Shown here in pieces: positions 25,138-33,713 of a DNA stretch of 64,000 nucleotides. Position 1 is the stretch's first letter; the number at the start of each line of letters is the position of its first letter. The notes under the pieces were generated by a model, which saw only the letters and a list, made by a program, of their open reading frames with translations, did not search any database and was not told the DNA's origin. Position numbers and translations under genes: made by a program. The DNA is from JADCGM01 sp943370355 (GTDB taxonomy: Bacteria; Pseudomonadota; Alphaproteobacteria; Sphingomonadales; Sphingomonadaceae), in the NCBI GenBank assembly GCA_943370355.1, contig CALRQP020000004.1, positions 1-64,000 on the forward strand, read 5' to 3'.

Positions 25138-25770
25138 ATGGCTGATTTCAATGAGCTGCTGGACGGCTACCGCCGATTCCGGACCGACAATTATTCGCGC
25201 CAGCGCGCCCGCTATGACGAGCTCATGCAGGGCCAGCCGGCCAAGACGATGATCGTTGCCTGCTCGGACAGCCGCGTCGACCCGACCATCGTGTTCGATG
25301 CGGCGCCCGGGCAGATGTTCGTTGTGCGTAACGTCGCCAATCTCGTCCCGCCGTTCGAGAGCGGCGGCGGCCGGCACGGCGTGTCGGCGGCGCTCGAATT
25401 CGCGGTGACGCAGCTCGAGGTCGAAGATGTCGTCGTGATGGGTCACGGCCAATGCGGCGGCATCAAGGCCTCGCTGAGCGGCCGGTTCGAAGGCGCCGAT
25501 CCCGGCGAGGGCGGGTTCATTGCGGCGTGGATGTCGGTGATCGAACCCGCGCGCGCCGAGGTTGTTGCGAGCGACTGCACCGATTGCCAGCTCGCGCTCG
25601 AATATGCGTCCGTCCGGCTGTCGCTAGACAATCTGCTGACCTTCCCCTTCGTCAAAGACCGCGTCGATGCCGGCAGCCTGACGCTGCGCGGCGCGCATTT
25701 CGCGATCGCGGACGGGATCCTGCGGGTCATGGACCCGGTAACGGGCGCGTTCAGCCCGGCCGACGCCTAG
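25138..25770 (+). CDS. Beta-class carbonic anhydrase
   Basis: A 210-residue zinc enzyme that interconverts CO2 and bicarbonate. Zinc ligands and active-site dyad are in VACSDSRVDP (Cys, Asp-Arg) and MGHGQCGGIKA (His, Cys). RNVANLVPPFE is another family block. There is no signal peptide. The stop codon shares the palindrome CTAG with the opposing holB stop, so no intergenic space remains between them. Confidence 0.95.
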   Translation: MADFNELLDGYRRFRTDNYSRQRARYDELMQGQPAKTMIVACSDSRVDPTIVFDAAPGQMFVVRNVANLVPPFESGGGRHGVSAALEFAVTQLEVEDVVVMGHGQCGGIKASLSGRFEGADPGEGGFIAAWMSVIEPARAEVVASDCTDCQLALEYASVRLSLDNLLTFPFVKDRVDAGSLTLRGAHFAIADGILRVMDPVTGAFSPADA

Positions 25771-26750
25771 GCATGGAGTTCGCCGACCAGCGTCGCCAGT
25801 TCGAAGGCGACGGCCTGGGGTTCCAGCGATAGCGGCAAGGCATCCGACGCGATGCTGTTGGCGCGTTCCCAGAGCGACAACGTATGTGCGAGTGATGCCC
25901 CCGTCCGCTGCCGCGCCGCGCGCGCGAGATAGGCTGGGGCAAGTTCGAGAAAGGCTTCGAAGCGCGGCTGCGCGGTTTTCCCGGCAAGGCTGCGCGCCAG
26001 ATCGAGCGCGCGCCCGGCGGAATGCGACCCGGCAAGATCGTCGAGCGCTGCATCGAGTGCCGCCACATCCAGCCCTGCAAACCGCATCGCGCGCCCGGGA
26101 CTGCCCTCGGCAAGCTTGGCGAGCGCCGTGCGCTCAGAGGCCGACAGATCGGGCAGCTCGGCCGCGAGTACCTCGGCAACTTCGCTGTCGCTCAGCGGCT
26201 TGAAGCGGAGCGTCCGGCAGCGCGAGCGGATCGTTGGCAGCAACCGGCCCGGCGAATGGCTGACCAGCAGCAGCACGGTGTTCGGCGGCGGTTCCTCGAG
26301 CGTCTTGAGCAGCGCGTTCGCAGCGCCCTCCCGGACATCGTCGACCGAGTCGATGATGACGACGCGCCAGTCGGAATAGCTCGGCCGGTTCTGGAACACG
26401 GCCTGAAAGGCGCGAATCTGGTCGATCAGGATTTGCGCATTGAGCTTGCCGGTCTTCTCATTGGGGATGCGTTCGAGCAGGCGGAAATCGGGATGCGGCC
26501 GCTGGTCGTACGCCTTTTCCGGCTGGCGCATCAGCCGGGCGACGCGATGATCGGGATCGACGGCCAGCGAGTCCGTCGCAATGCCCTCCGAAGGCCCGGC
26601 CGCCGTTGCAAGCCGATGCGTCGCCGCCGCCAGCGCGAAGGCAGCCTTACCGATGCCCGGCGGCCCGGCGAGCAGCCACGCATGATGCGCGCGCTCGCCG
26701 CCGAACGCCGCGAGGAATTGCCGTTGCTGTTCGAGATGGCCGACGAGCAT
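25767..26750 (-). CDS. holB: DNA polymerase III subunit delta'
   Basis: A 327-residue clamp-loader subunit. The AAA+ domain begins LVGHLEQQRQFLAAF, with Walker A GPPGIGKAAFALA, the sensor region VIIDSVDDVREGAANALLKTLEEPP, and SRCRTLRFKPL. Start 26750 lies one base after the tmk stop; the longer open frame only shadows tmk. The tmk-holB pair, followed by metG-tatD in many alphaproteobacteria, is conserved, although metG-tatD lie elsewhere in this window. The four-Cys zinc module of other clamp-loader subunits is not seen. Confidence 0.93.
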   Translation of the reverse strand: MLVGHLEQQRQFLAAFGGERAHHAWLLAGPPGIGKAAFALAAATHRLATAAGPSEGIATDSLAVDPDHRVARLMRQPEKAYDQRPHPDFRLLERIPNEKTGKLNAQILIDQIRAFQAVFQNRPSYSDWRVVIIDSVDDVREGAANALLKTLEEPPPNTVLLLVSHSPGRLLPTIRSRCRTLRFKPLSDSEVAEVLAAELPDLSASERTALAKLAEGSPGRAMRFAGLDVAALDAALDDLAGSHSAGRALDLARSLAGKTAQPRFEAFLELAPAYLARAARQRTGASLAHTLSLWERANSIASDALPLSLEPQAVAFELATLVGELHA

Positions 26751-26751
26751 G

Positions 26752-27369
26752 TCAGGCGAGACTGGCGACGGCGTCGGATACGCGCGCTGCGACCTGTTCG
26801 ACCGTCCCGCTGGCATCAATGAGCCGGCACCGGACCGGCTCGTCCGCTGCCCGCTGCCGGAATCCCTGCCGCACGGCGGCATGAAAGGCCGCACCCTTGG
26901 CCTCGAAGCGCCCTTCGCCGCCCCGCGCCAGCGCGCGCTCAAGGCCCTCGCCTTCGGGTAAATCGAGGATGATCGTCAGATCGGGCCACAAATCCTGCGT
27001 CGCATGAGCATGCAGGGCCCGCAGCGCCTCCGCACCCACATGTCCGGCGATGCCCTGATAGACGAAGGTCGAATCGGCATAGCGGTCGCTCAGCACCCAC
27101 GCGCCGCGTTCAAGTGCCGGGCACACGAGCCGCTCGACATGATCGGCGCGCGATGCGTTCATGAGCAGCGCTTCGGTGACCGGGCTCCAGCGGCCGGGGT
27201 CGCCATTCAGCAGCAGCGCGCGGATCGCCTCTGCTCCCTCGGTACCGCCGGGCTCGCGGGTCACGACCACCTCATGACCGGCCGCCTGTAGCCGTTCGGC
27301 GAGCAGGCGGATTTGCGTGGATTTGCCGGTCCCCTCCCCGCCCTCGAAGCTGATGAATCGCCCGGTCAC
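26752..27369 (-). CDS. tmk: Thymidylate kinase
   Basis: A 205-residue dTMP kinase for dTTP synthesis. The P-loop is FEGGEGTGKSTQ (about residues 8-19), followed by the DRX motif region TREPGGTEGAE and SDRYADSTFVYQG, and a LID region with basic residues. Start is GTG 27369 (VTGRFISFEGG); seven bases separate it from the upstream carboxypeptidase stop. Longer readings run into that gene. It lies directly upstream of holB, and the two are probably cotranscribed with dac-rlpA-mltB. Confidence 0.94.
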   Translation of the reverse strand: MTGRFISFEGGEGTGKSTQIRLLAERLQAAGHEVVVTREPGGTEGAEAIRALLLNGDPGRWSPVTEALLMNASRADHVERLVCPALERGAWVLSDRYADSTFVYQGIAGHVGAEALRALHAHATQDLWPDLTIILDLPEGEGLERALARGGEGRFEAKGAAFHAAVRQGFRQRAADEPVRCRLIDASGTVEQVAARVSDAVASLA

Positions 27370-27376
27370 TTTCTCA

Positions 27377-28546
27377 TCACGACCCGGTGAGCAGCCGCCG
27401 GATGTTGGACGCAAGGCGACCAAAGGGTCCCGCCTTCTCGACTGCCGTCGCGGCAACCAGCGGCAGGCGCGTCGCGGGCATATTGGGCGAGGTCACCACG
27501 AGGTCGGCGATATGCTGCCCCTTGGCGATCGGTGCGCGGATCGGGCCGTCATAGACGACCTTTGCCTGGAACGACCCGCCAATCGCTGCCGGCATTGCCA
27601 CCGACAGATCGCGCGCCGCTGTCAGCCCGACGCTGTCCTCCGACCCGGCATAGACTTCGGCCGTCTCGATGATGCTGCCGGCCTTGACGAGCGGCTTTAG
27701 CTGCCAGGCGCGGAAGCCCCATTCCATGAAACGCACCGACTCGGCGATGCGCTCGTTGAAGCTGGTCAGCCCGGCGATGACCATGACGATGCGCCGGCCA
27801 TTCTGCAGCGCCGAGCCGGTGAAGCCGTAACCGGCATCCTCGGTATGGCCGGTCTTGAGACCGTCGGCACCGGCGACTTTGCCGAGGATCGGGTTGCGGT
27901 TGGCCTGCACGATCGGTGCCCCCGCCTCCATCGTCTTTCCCCAGGTGAAGGAGGGTGTCGAATAGAAGCGTTTGTAGAGGTCCGGGAAGTCGAGGATCGT
28001 GCGTTCAGCGATGGTCGCGAGATCGTGCGGCGTCGTATATTCCTGCTCATCCGGCCAGCCGTTGGTGTTCGCGAAATGCGTACCCTTGAGGCCGATCTTC
28101 TTCGCCATCGCATTCATTGCGGCGACATATTGCTCCTCGGTGCCGCCGAGTCCTTCGCCAAGCGTTACGCAGGCGTCATTGCCCGACAGTGTCACGATCC
28201 CGTGCAGCAGATTCTCGACACTGACCTGCTCGTTCGGCGACAGGAACATCGTCGATCCGGCAGCCGGGCCATGCCATTTCGTCCAGGTCTCGGGCCGCAC
28301 CGTGATCAACTGGCCGAGCTTCGCATCGCCCTTCTTGATCATCGAAAAGGCGAGATAGACCGTCATCATCTTCGCCATCGACGCGGGCGGCATCTTCTCG
28401 TCAGCGGACTTGGAGTAAAGTGTCTGGCCGGTGGTCAGATCGCGCATATAGGCGAAGGGCGCGGTGGTGTTGAACGTCGACTGCGCGCCGGCCGGGGCAG
28501 AGAGTGCGATGACGGTAAAGGCAAGCAGATAAGCGGCTTGACGCAT
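27377..28546 (-). CDS. D-alanyl-D-alanine carboxypeptidase (PBP5/6-type, S11 family)
   Basis: A 389-residue low-molecular-weight penicillin-binding protein that trims the terminal D-Ala of peptidoglycan stem peptides. A signal peptide (RQAAYLLAFTVIALSAPAGA) precedes the S11 motifs: SxxK in PPASMAKMM, SxN in LSGNDACV and KTG in GLKTGHTEDAG. A C-terminal beta domain and amphipathic tail (GPFGRLASNIRRLL) would anchor it to the periplasmic face. I start at 28546 because GGAG lies nine bases upstream; ATG 28561 is an alternative. It follows rlpA and mltB, forming a wall-remodelling group. Confidence 0.93.
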   Translation of the reverse strand: MRQAAYLLAFTVIALSAPAGAQSTFNTTAPFAYMRDLTTGQTLYSKSADEKMPPASMAKMMTVYLAFSMIKKGDAKLGQLITVRPETWTKWHGPAAGSTMFLSPNEQVSVENLLHGIVTLSGNDACVTLGEGLGGTEEQYVAAMNAMAKKIGLKGTHFANTNGWPDEQEYTTPHDLATIAERTILDFPDLYKRFYSTPSFTWGKTMEAGAPIVQANRNPILGKVAGADGLKTGHTEDAGYGFTGSALQNGRRIVMVIAGLTSFNERIAESVRFMEWGFRAWQLKPLVKAGSIIETAEVYAGSEDSVGLTAARDLSVAMPAAIGGSFQAKVVYDGPIRAPIAKGQHIADLVVTSPNMPATRLPLVAATAVEKAGPFGRLASNIRRLLTGS

Positions 28547-28563
28547 GTATTTGAACTCCATTC

Positions 28564-29430
28564 TCAACCAACCGGTGCCGGTGCGACGATCCGTGCGTCC
28601 TGATAGCCCGCGGCCTGCACTTGCGCCAGCGCCGAGGCGGCGGCGTCGCGCGTCTGGAACGGCCCGAGCCGCACTCGGTACAGCCCGCCAGGCGAACGCT
28701 CGATCGCGGCGCTGCCATAGGGTTTGAGGAAGCCGACCAGCCATTCGGCGCGCCCGATGTCGCTGACTGCCGCAACCTGCACGAACAGCGTGCCCGCAGA
28801 ATCGGCTGCCGCGACCTGGCTTGGCGGGACGGCCACTGTCGCGACAACGGCCCCCGGGGCGTCAGCGATGACGACCGGCGGTGCCGGCGGCGGCGCGGCG
28901 GGCGCAGGGTTCAGGTAAGCCGCCTGCGCGGGTGTGCTACGCACCCGGCCAAGCCGCAGTTCGGCAATTTCGCGGTCGCTTGGGTACACGCGCTTCACGC
29001 GCACCTTGGCGACGCCCTTGCGGTCGGTCCCCAGCAGCTGAGCCGCGCGGCGCGACAGGTCGATGATGCGGCCCTCGACGAACGGGCCGCGGTCGTTGAC
29101 GCGGACGGTGACCTTGCGGTCGTTATCGAGGTTGGTGACCTCGACAAAGCTCGGAAGCGGCAGCGTTTTGTGCGCGGCGGTCAGCCCGTCCATGTCATAG
29201 GGCTCGCCATTCGCCGTGGTACCCCCATGGAAGCCCGGCCCGTACCAGCTCGCATAGCCCTTCTCGTCATAATCGCGGTCGTCGGACGGATAATAGGTCT
29301 TGCCGAGCACCTTATAGGGTTGGCCGATCTTGGGTCCCGACCGGTTGCTCGCTGTCGGGTGCCGGTTCGGGTGGGGTGTCCCCGCGCACGCCGTCAGCAG
29401 GACGAGGCTGGTCAGGACCGCGAACCGCAT
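28564..29430 (-). CDS. rlpA: RlpA-family septal lytic transglycosylase lipoprotein with SPOR domain
   Basis: A 288-residue lipoprotein. The lipobox is LLTAC (Cys15). The double-psi beta-barrel carries GYASWYGPGFHGGTTANGE and VRVNDRGPFVEGRIIDLS with the catalytic residues of RlpA enzymes. A Pro/Ala linker leads to a C-terminal SPOR domain (LFVQVAAVSD to VRLGPFQTRDAA) that binds denuded glycan at the septum. The start at 29430 (a second Met lies at 29457) lies inside mltB, giving a same-strand overlap of about 119 bases. No Shine-Dalgarno sequence is seen, so coupling to mltB translation is likely. Confidence 0.92.
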   Translation of the reverse strand: MRFAVLTSLVLLTACAGTPHPNRHPTASNRSGPKIGQPYKVLGKTYYPSDDRDYDEKGYASWYGPGFHGGTTANGEPYDMDGLTAAHKTLPLPSFVEVTNLDNDRKVTVRVNDRGPFVEGRIIDLSRRAAQLLGTDRKGVAKVRVKRVYPSDREIAELRLGRVRSTPAQAAYLNPAPAAPPPAPPVVIADAPGAVVATVAVPPSQVAAADSAGTLFVQVAAVSDIGRAEWLVGFLKPYGSAAIERSPGGLYRVRLGPFQTRDAAASALAQVQAAGYQDARIVAPAPVG

Positions 29431-30499
29431 CGGCGAGCAGGCCGACCGAGAGCGCATAGAAGTTCGAGCAATTATATTTGAGGATCGCCCGATAATTGCC
29501 ATAGGTCAGATATCCCCCGCCCGCCGGACCGTCCGGCTCGACCAGCGTCGCCAGCACCCCGTCGCCCGGCAGGCTGGTGCCGAGCGCCGCCAGTCCCAGA
29601 TTGCGCCATTCCTTGATTGTGAGCCAGCGGCTGTGTTTCGACATGACGCGCGGGCATTCGGCTGATTTGACCAGCTCGCGGACGCTGTCCCGGTCGAGCT
29701 GCGGTGGTACGTAAACGCGCGTCGCCCACGGCTGGCCGGCCCGCCAGCCGTTCTTCTGCAGATAATTGGCAATCGAGGCGAGCACGTCAGGCCGCGAGCT
29801 CCAGATGTCGGCGCGCCCGTCGCCATCGCCGTCGGCGGCATATTTCAGCCAGGATGAGGGCAGGAATTGCGGCTGTCCCGTCGCCCCCGCCCAGGAGCCG
29901 ATAAGCTTCCACCGCGGGATCACGCCGCGGTCGAGGATCTGCAGTGCCGCTGTCAGCTCGCGGGTGAACAGTTCGGCGCGCCGTCCGTCATAGGCCAGGC
30001 TGGCGAGCGAGCGCAGCAGGTCGAAGGAACCTGCGTCATTCCCATAGCTCGTCTCCATGCCCCAGATGCCGAGCAGTATTTCGCTCTGCACGCCATATTT
30101 CGCCTCGATCCCCGACAGCGTTGCCGACAGGTCGGAGCGCAGCCGCCGCCCCTGCCCGATGCGCGCATTGTTGAGCCGGCGTGGGAGGTAATCGGCGAAG
30201 GTGAAGGCGTTGATCCGGCTGTCGTCAGGCTGGGCCCGGTCGAGTTCGACGACGCGCGGGCTGAATTTCATCCCTGCGAGGTTTGCATCGAGCGTTTCCG
30301 TCCGGACCCCGGCCGCGAGTGCTGTCCGCCGATAGGCATCGAGCCAGGCCGCAAACTTCGCCTCTTCGGGCGTCATGGCGGGCGGTGGCGGCGGCGTTAC
30401 CGCCGTGTCCGGCGTGTCGGACGGCGGCAACTCCTGGGCGCTGGTTATCGCACCGCACGCCGCGATCGCCAGCAAAGGCAGCAAATAAGCAAACTTCAT
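29312..30499 (-). CDS. mltB: Lytic murein transglycosylase (MltB family)
   Basis: A 395-residue lipoprotein (lipobox LAIAAC) that cleaves glycan strands to anhydromuropeptides. The catalytic Glu is in LLGIWGMETSYGND. Further family blocks are ASLAYDGRRAELFTRELTAAL, SWAGATGQPQFLPSSWLKYA, DGDGDGRADIW and NYLQKNGWRAG. The domain ends at NCSNFYALSVGLLADAV. The remaining ~35 residues (Pro/Asp-rich) are encoded by DNA that also encodes the RlpA signal peptide in another frame. Start 30499 begins the lipoprotein signal. Confidence 0.92.
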   Translation of the reverse strand: MKFAYLLPLLAIAACGAITSAQELPPSDTPDTAVTPPPPPAMTPEEAKFAAWLDAYRRTALAAGVRTETLDANLAGMKFSPRVVELDRAQPDDSRINAFTFADYLPRRLNNARIGQGRRLRSDLSATLSGIEAKYGVQSEILLGIWGMETSYGNDAGSFDLLRSLASLAYDGRRAELFTRELTAALQILDRGVIPRWKLIGSWAGATGQPQFLPSSWLKYAADGDGDGRADIWSSRPDVLASIANYLQKNGWRAGQPWATRVYVPPQLDRDSVRELVKSAECPRVMSKHSRWLTIKEWRNLGLAALGTSLPGDGVLATLVEPDGPAGGGYLTYGNYRAILKYNCSNFYALSVGLLADAVRGPDQPRPADGVRGDTPPEPAPDSEQPVGTQDRPTL

Positions 30500-30563
30500 C
30501 GACCGGCTTCTGGCACAGGCAGCGCTGCAAGGGAATTGCGCAGTCGCCGTTGAGGTTTGCCGA

Positions 30564-31373
30564 TCAGCCCTCCGCGAAATATTCCTTTCCGCCGAACACC
30601 CAGTCACGCAGCAAGCGGTAACGGCCGGGCGCGAGCTGCTTCAGAACCTGCGGCGCATAACGATAGGCAACGACGCACTCGGCGAAATCTTCTTCGGCGC
30701 TGCTGCGGGCGTAGATCGACACGCGGCCGGACGGTAGGCTGAAGCGTTGCGCCCGAAAGTCGTCGAAGATGAGTTCGGCGTTCCAAATCTCTTCCCAATG
30801 CAGGCGCGCGCCATTCTGGCGGATGAAGTCATGGGCAAGCTCATGGACGATGGCGAGGCGCTGGAAGGCCGGTGACAAATCCGCCCAGCGCTGACCAACG
30901 CGAATCCCGGTCGAGCCCTTGCCGCTGACTGCGATCAGACTGCCACCCTTGCCGAGGGTGCGGACCTGCTTGCGAAAATCGTCGAGGCCGCTGTCGAAGA
31001 TCAACGGGCGCTTATCGGCACGTAGCGATGCGAGAAATGCCGGCGGGAGATCGGCGAAAGCCGATGCGACGCTGTCGAGCTGCGCGGCGGAAAAGCCCCG
31101 CTCGGTCCGGTAGCCGGATGCCTGCACCGGATTGCCGTCGCGACCGACGACCGGCGTGTTGAGCCGCGGATCATTGGCCAGCCGTCCGGCGACCGTATCG
31201 GGCACGCCCCATTCGCCCAGCGTCAGCTGCTGCGCATGCGCCGGTGCGATCCACACCGACAGCAGGAGCACCAGCAGCGCGATGCACATCGCCACACGCG
31301 TAACGGCAACGAACAGAGGCGGATTTACCGCCCGGGCCGACCGGCGCAGGACTTTGGAATTGTAACGAGCCAT
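30564..31373 (-). CDS. Exported protein with HELAH zinc-peptidase-like motif
   Basis: A 269-residue protein with an N-terminal signal or anchor (hydrophobic about residues 27-46, ending PAHAQ). The stretch LAIVHELAHDFIRQNG (about residues 173-188) has the HExxH zinc-peptidase signature, and SSAEEDFAECVVAYRYAP about 45 residues later could supply the third, acidic, ligand as in gluzincins. I do not recognise the family. The start at 31373 (MARYNSK) is not decided by a ribosome site; Met at 31289 is possible. It precedes the mltB-rlpA-carboxypeptidase group on the same strand, so an envelope role is plausible but unproven. Confidence 0.7.
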   Translation of the reverse strand: MARYNSKVLRRSARAVNPPLFVAVTRVAMCIALLVLLLSVWIAPAHAQQLTLGEWGVPDTVAGRLANDPRLNTPVVGRDGNPVQASGYRTERGFSAAQLDSVASAFADLPPAFLASLRADKRPLIFDSGLDDFRKQVRTLGKGGSLIAVSGKGSTGIRVGQRWADLSPAFQRLAIVHELAHDFIRQNGARLHWEEIWNAELIFDDFRAQRFSLPSGRVSIYARSSAEEDFAECVVAYRYAPQVLKQLAPGRYRLLRDWVFGGKEYFAEG

Positions 31374-31633
31374 CGGCTGGCCGTCGGCCGAATGCTCACG
31401 GCAATGTTTGTCAGGCTGCAACTGTCCGATCCCCCGGATATTCCGCCGCTTTGGCGTGGGGGCTGCATAGGAAGCGGGGGCTGGGCAGTGATTTAACCGG
31501 GCAATCGAGAACCAACCGGAACGGCGGGATCGTCCGCCGGCCGGGCCGGAATAGCGCTGAATTGGTGGAATGCCGTTAAGCGGGCGGCAGCCGCTTGCCC
31601 TTCTGCGCGGCGTTGGGCAAAAGCGCCCGCACA

Positions 31634-31723
<90 letters not shown>

Positions 31724-31731
31724 AGCCCCGC

Positions 31732-32409
31732 TCAGCGGAGCTGCTCTGCCTCAGATTCACCAAGCCACTTGGCCGCGAACGTGTCGACGATGTCCTGCAC
31801 ACTGCTGCTGCGGGCATGGCTCGGGGACATGATCCCCGGTGCCATCTGGGGGGCGACCACCAGTCCTTCGAGATCGGCGATCAATTGCTGGCCCTCGCGG
31901 CGGACGTCGAGCGAGGTAAGCTGGTAGCGGTCTTTCAGTGCATGCAGATAGTTCTCCAGCGTCCGGACGATCGGACCTTGAATCCAGCGGCGATAGTCCT
32001 CGAGAAGCCATTGGTTGGCCCAGCCGTCGCGAACCAGCGACCCGAACAGCTCCATATGCGCGGGGCTGTTGAGCGCCGCGGCCACTTGCTCGCAATAGCT
32101 CAACAGGGCAGCGGCCGCGTCGGCAGTGCCATCGATCTCGACCGGCAATTGCTGGGTGATTTCGCGGATCAATGCCTCGCGCGTCGACCGGTACAATTCG
32201 CTGCAATCCAAAAATTGGTTGTAGACTGTGCGGCGCGAGAAGCCGCTGCGATCGGCAATCGCTTCCATGCTGACCGCACCCCACGACCGCTCGCGAAACA
32301 GATCGCGGGCAGCATCGAGGATCACAGCGCGCGTACCGTGCGGGCGGCGGCGGGCGGCGCGGAGGGCAGACATCGGAGCCGGATGCGGCTCAAACACGGA
32401 CTGCAACAT
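31732..32409 (-). CDS. TetR-family transcriptional regulator
   Basis: A 225-residue repressor-type protein. The DNA-binding domain (about residues 26-75) has ILDAARDLFRERSWGAVSM and the HTH EAIADRSGFSRRTVYNQFLD. The C-terminal ligand-binding half is unlike any I can name. Start 32409 is supported by GTGAGG just upstream on its strand. It is divergent from the LytS-type kinase gene 207 bases away, so that shared intergenic region is the likeliest operator. Its 3' end stops nine bases from tRNA-Ser. Confidence 0.88.
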   Translation of the reverse strand: MLQSVFEPHPAPMSALRAARRRPHGTRAVILDAARDLFRERSWGAVSMEAIADRSGFSRRTVYNQFLDCSELYRSTREALIREITQQLPVEIDGTADAAAALLSYCEQVAAALNSPAHMELFGSLVRDGWANQWLLEDYRRWIQGPIVRTLENYLHALKDRYQLTSLDVRREGQQLIADLEGLVVAPQMAPGIMSPSHARSSSVQDIVDTFAAKWLGESEAEQLR

Positions 32410-32615
32410 CGTCACCTCACTTGGCTGTATTCGACAGGCACAGATTATGGCGTTGCGGTTCACACGCACGGGAAATGAAAGAAAGCGCATAGCGGGCGTA
32501 TCAAATGGCCGCGCGGCGCATGAATGACATGCACTGCAGAATGAACGGCAGCAGCGGGGAGTCGTCAGCAACTGCAGCGCTGTTTACGCTAACCATATTA
32601 ACGGCAAGGGTAGCG

Positions 32616-33713
32616 ATGATCGACGACGGCAAACCGAAACGGCGCTTTCGCCTCGGCTATGAGGCCGTCGTCCTCATCGCGGCGCTGTGGACATTGCAGT
32701 TCGTCATGACGACGGTGCGGCAGAACCTCATGGATGGGGAGGCACCTGGTGTCGAGGCGCTGAGCCGGCGCGCGTTGGCCTGTCTGTTCGGCGGGCTGAT
32801 CTTCTATGCGATGGGAATGATCCTCGACTCGCTGCGGCATTGGCGGTTCGGCTGGCGGGCGGCAATCGCCTTTCCGCTGGCGCTCGTAGGGGCGATGACC
32901 CATGCCGTCGTCAATGGCCTGATCTTCTATTACATCTATCCCCTGCCGGATGGCCCGCCGTCCAGTTCGGCATGGCAGCCGATCGGCCTGTACGTGAACA
33001 TCCATTACTGGTTGTGGGGCTTCCTCGCCTGGGCGACAATCTTCCTCGCGCTGTCCTACAGCCGCGAGGTCATCGAGCGTGACCGGCGGCTGCATGAGTT
33101 CGAGGCCTTGGCGCACCGGGCGCAGCTTCGGGCGCTGCGCTATCAAGTCAATCCGCACTTTCTGTTCAACTCGCTCAACGCGATTTCCTCGCTGGTCACC
33201 GGCGCAGAAATCGGCCGGGCGGAAGCCGTGCTTGCCAATCTGTCGGACTTCCTGCGGGCAAGCCTCGCGACCGACCCGTTGGAGGACATCCCGCTCTGGC
33301 GCGAAATCGACTATGAGCGACTCTATCTCGATATCGAACTGGTCCGCTATCCGAACCGGATGCGCGTGGAGATCGACCAGCCCGAGCCGCTTGCCAATGC
33401 GCTGGTGCCGAGCCTGATCCTGCAGCCACTGATCGAGAACGCGATCAAACATGCAGTGTCTTCGACTGTGGAGCTGGTGACCATTCGCGTTGCCGCACGG
33501 CTGGACGGCGACCGGTTGCTCATCGCCGTGTCAGACGATTGCCCCGCGCCGAAGGGCGAGTGGCCGAAGCCTTCCGGGAGTGGCGTCGGTCTCGCCAATG
33601 TCCGTCAGCGGTTGGCCGCGCGGCATCCGGGTCTGTACGCCTTCACCGCCGGACCGCGGCACCCGCGCGGCTTCGGCGTCGAATTCTCCTTTCCGCTGCG
33701 GTTTGCGCCGTGA
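32616..33713 (+). CDS. LytS/AlgZ-type sensor histidine kinase, first of a tandem pair
   Basis: A 365-residue membrane kinase with four transmembrane helices (about residues 15-33, 51-70, 82-108 and 124-148) and a His_kinase (PF06580-type) domain. The phospho-acceptor region is LRALRYQVNPHFLFNSLNAISS (His181). The ATPase N-box is LQPLIENAIKHAV. The G1 box, normally DNG-G, reads SDDCPAPKGEW (about 306-316), so ATP binding may be weakened, while the G2-like GSGVGLANVRQRL is kept. Start ATG 32616 has AAGGG upstream. The stop overlaps the second kinase as GTGA. It probably forms a unit with that kinase and the LytTR regulator. Confidence 0.9.
   Translation: MIDDGKPKRRFRLGYEAVVLIAALWTLQFVMTTVRQNLMDGEAPGVEALSRRALACLFGGLIFYAMGMILDSLRHWRFGWRAAIAFPLALVGAMTHAVVNGLIFYYIYPLPDGPPSSSAWQPIGLYVNIHYWLWGFLAWATIFLALSYSREVIERDRRLHEFEALAHRAQLRALRYQVNPHFLFNSLNAISSLVTGAEIGRAEAVLANLSDFLRASLATDPLEDIPLWREIDYERLYLDIELVRYPNRMRVEIDQPEPLANALVPSLILQPLIENAIKHAVSSTVELVTIRVAARLDGDRLLIAVSDDCPAPKGEWPKPSGSGVGLANVRQRLAARHPGLYAFTAGPRHPRGFGVEFSFPLRFAP

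Noticed and set aside
26751..26942. An upstream extension of holB
   Set aside because: It shadows tmk; the AAA+ domain begins right after Met at 26750.
32410..32615. A gene between the TetR and LytS genes (upstream in-frame Met codons from 32505)
   Set aside because: The AAGGG site and MIDDGK start at 32616 are better, and the upstream residues look non-coding.
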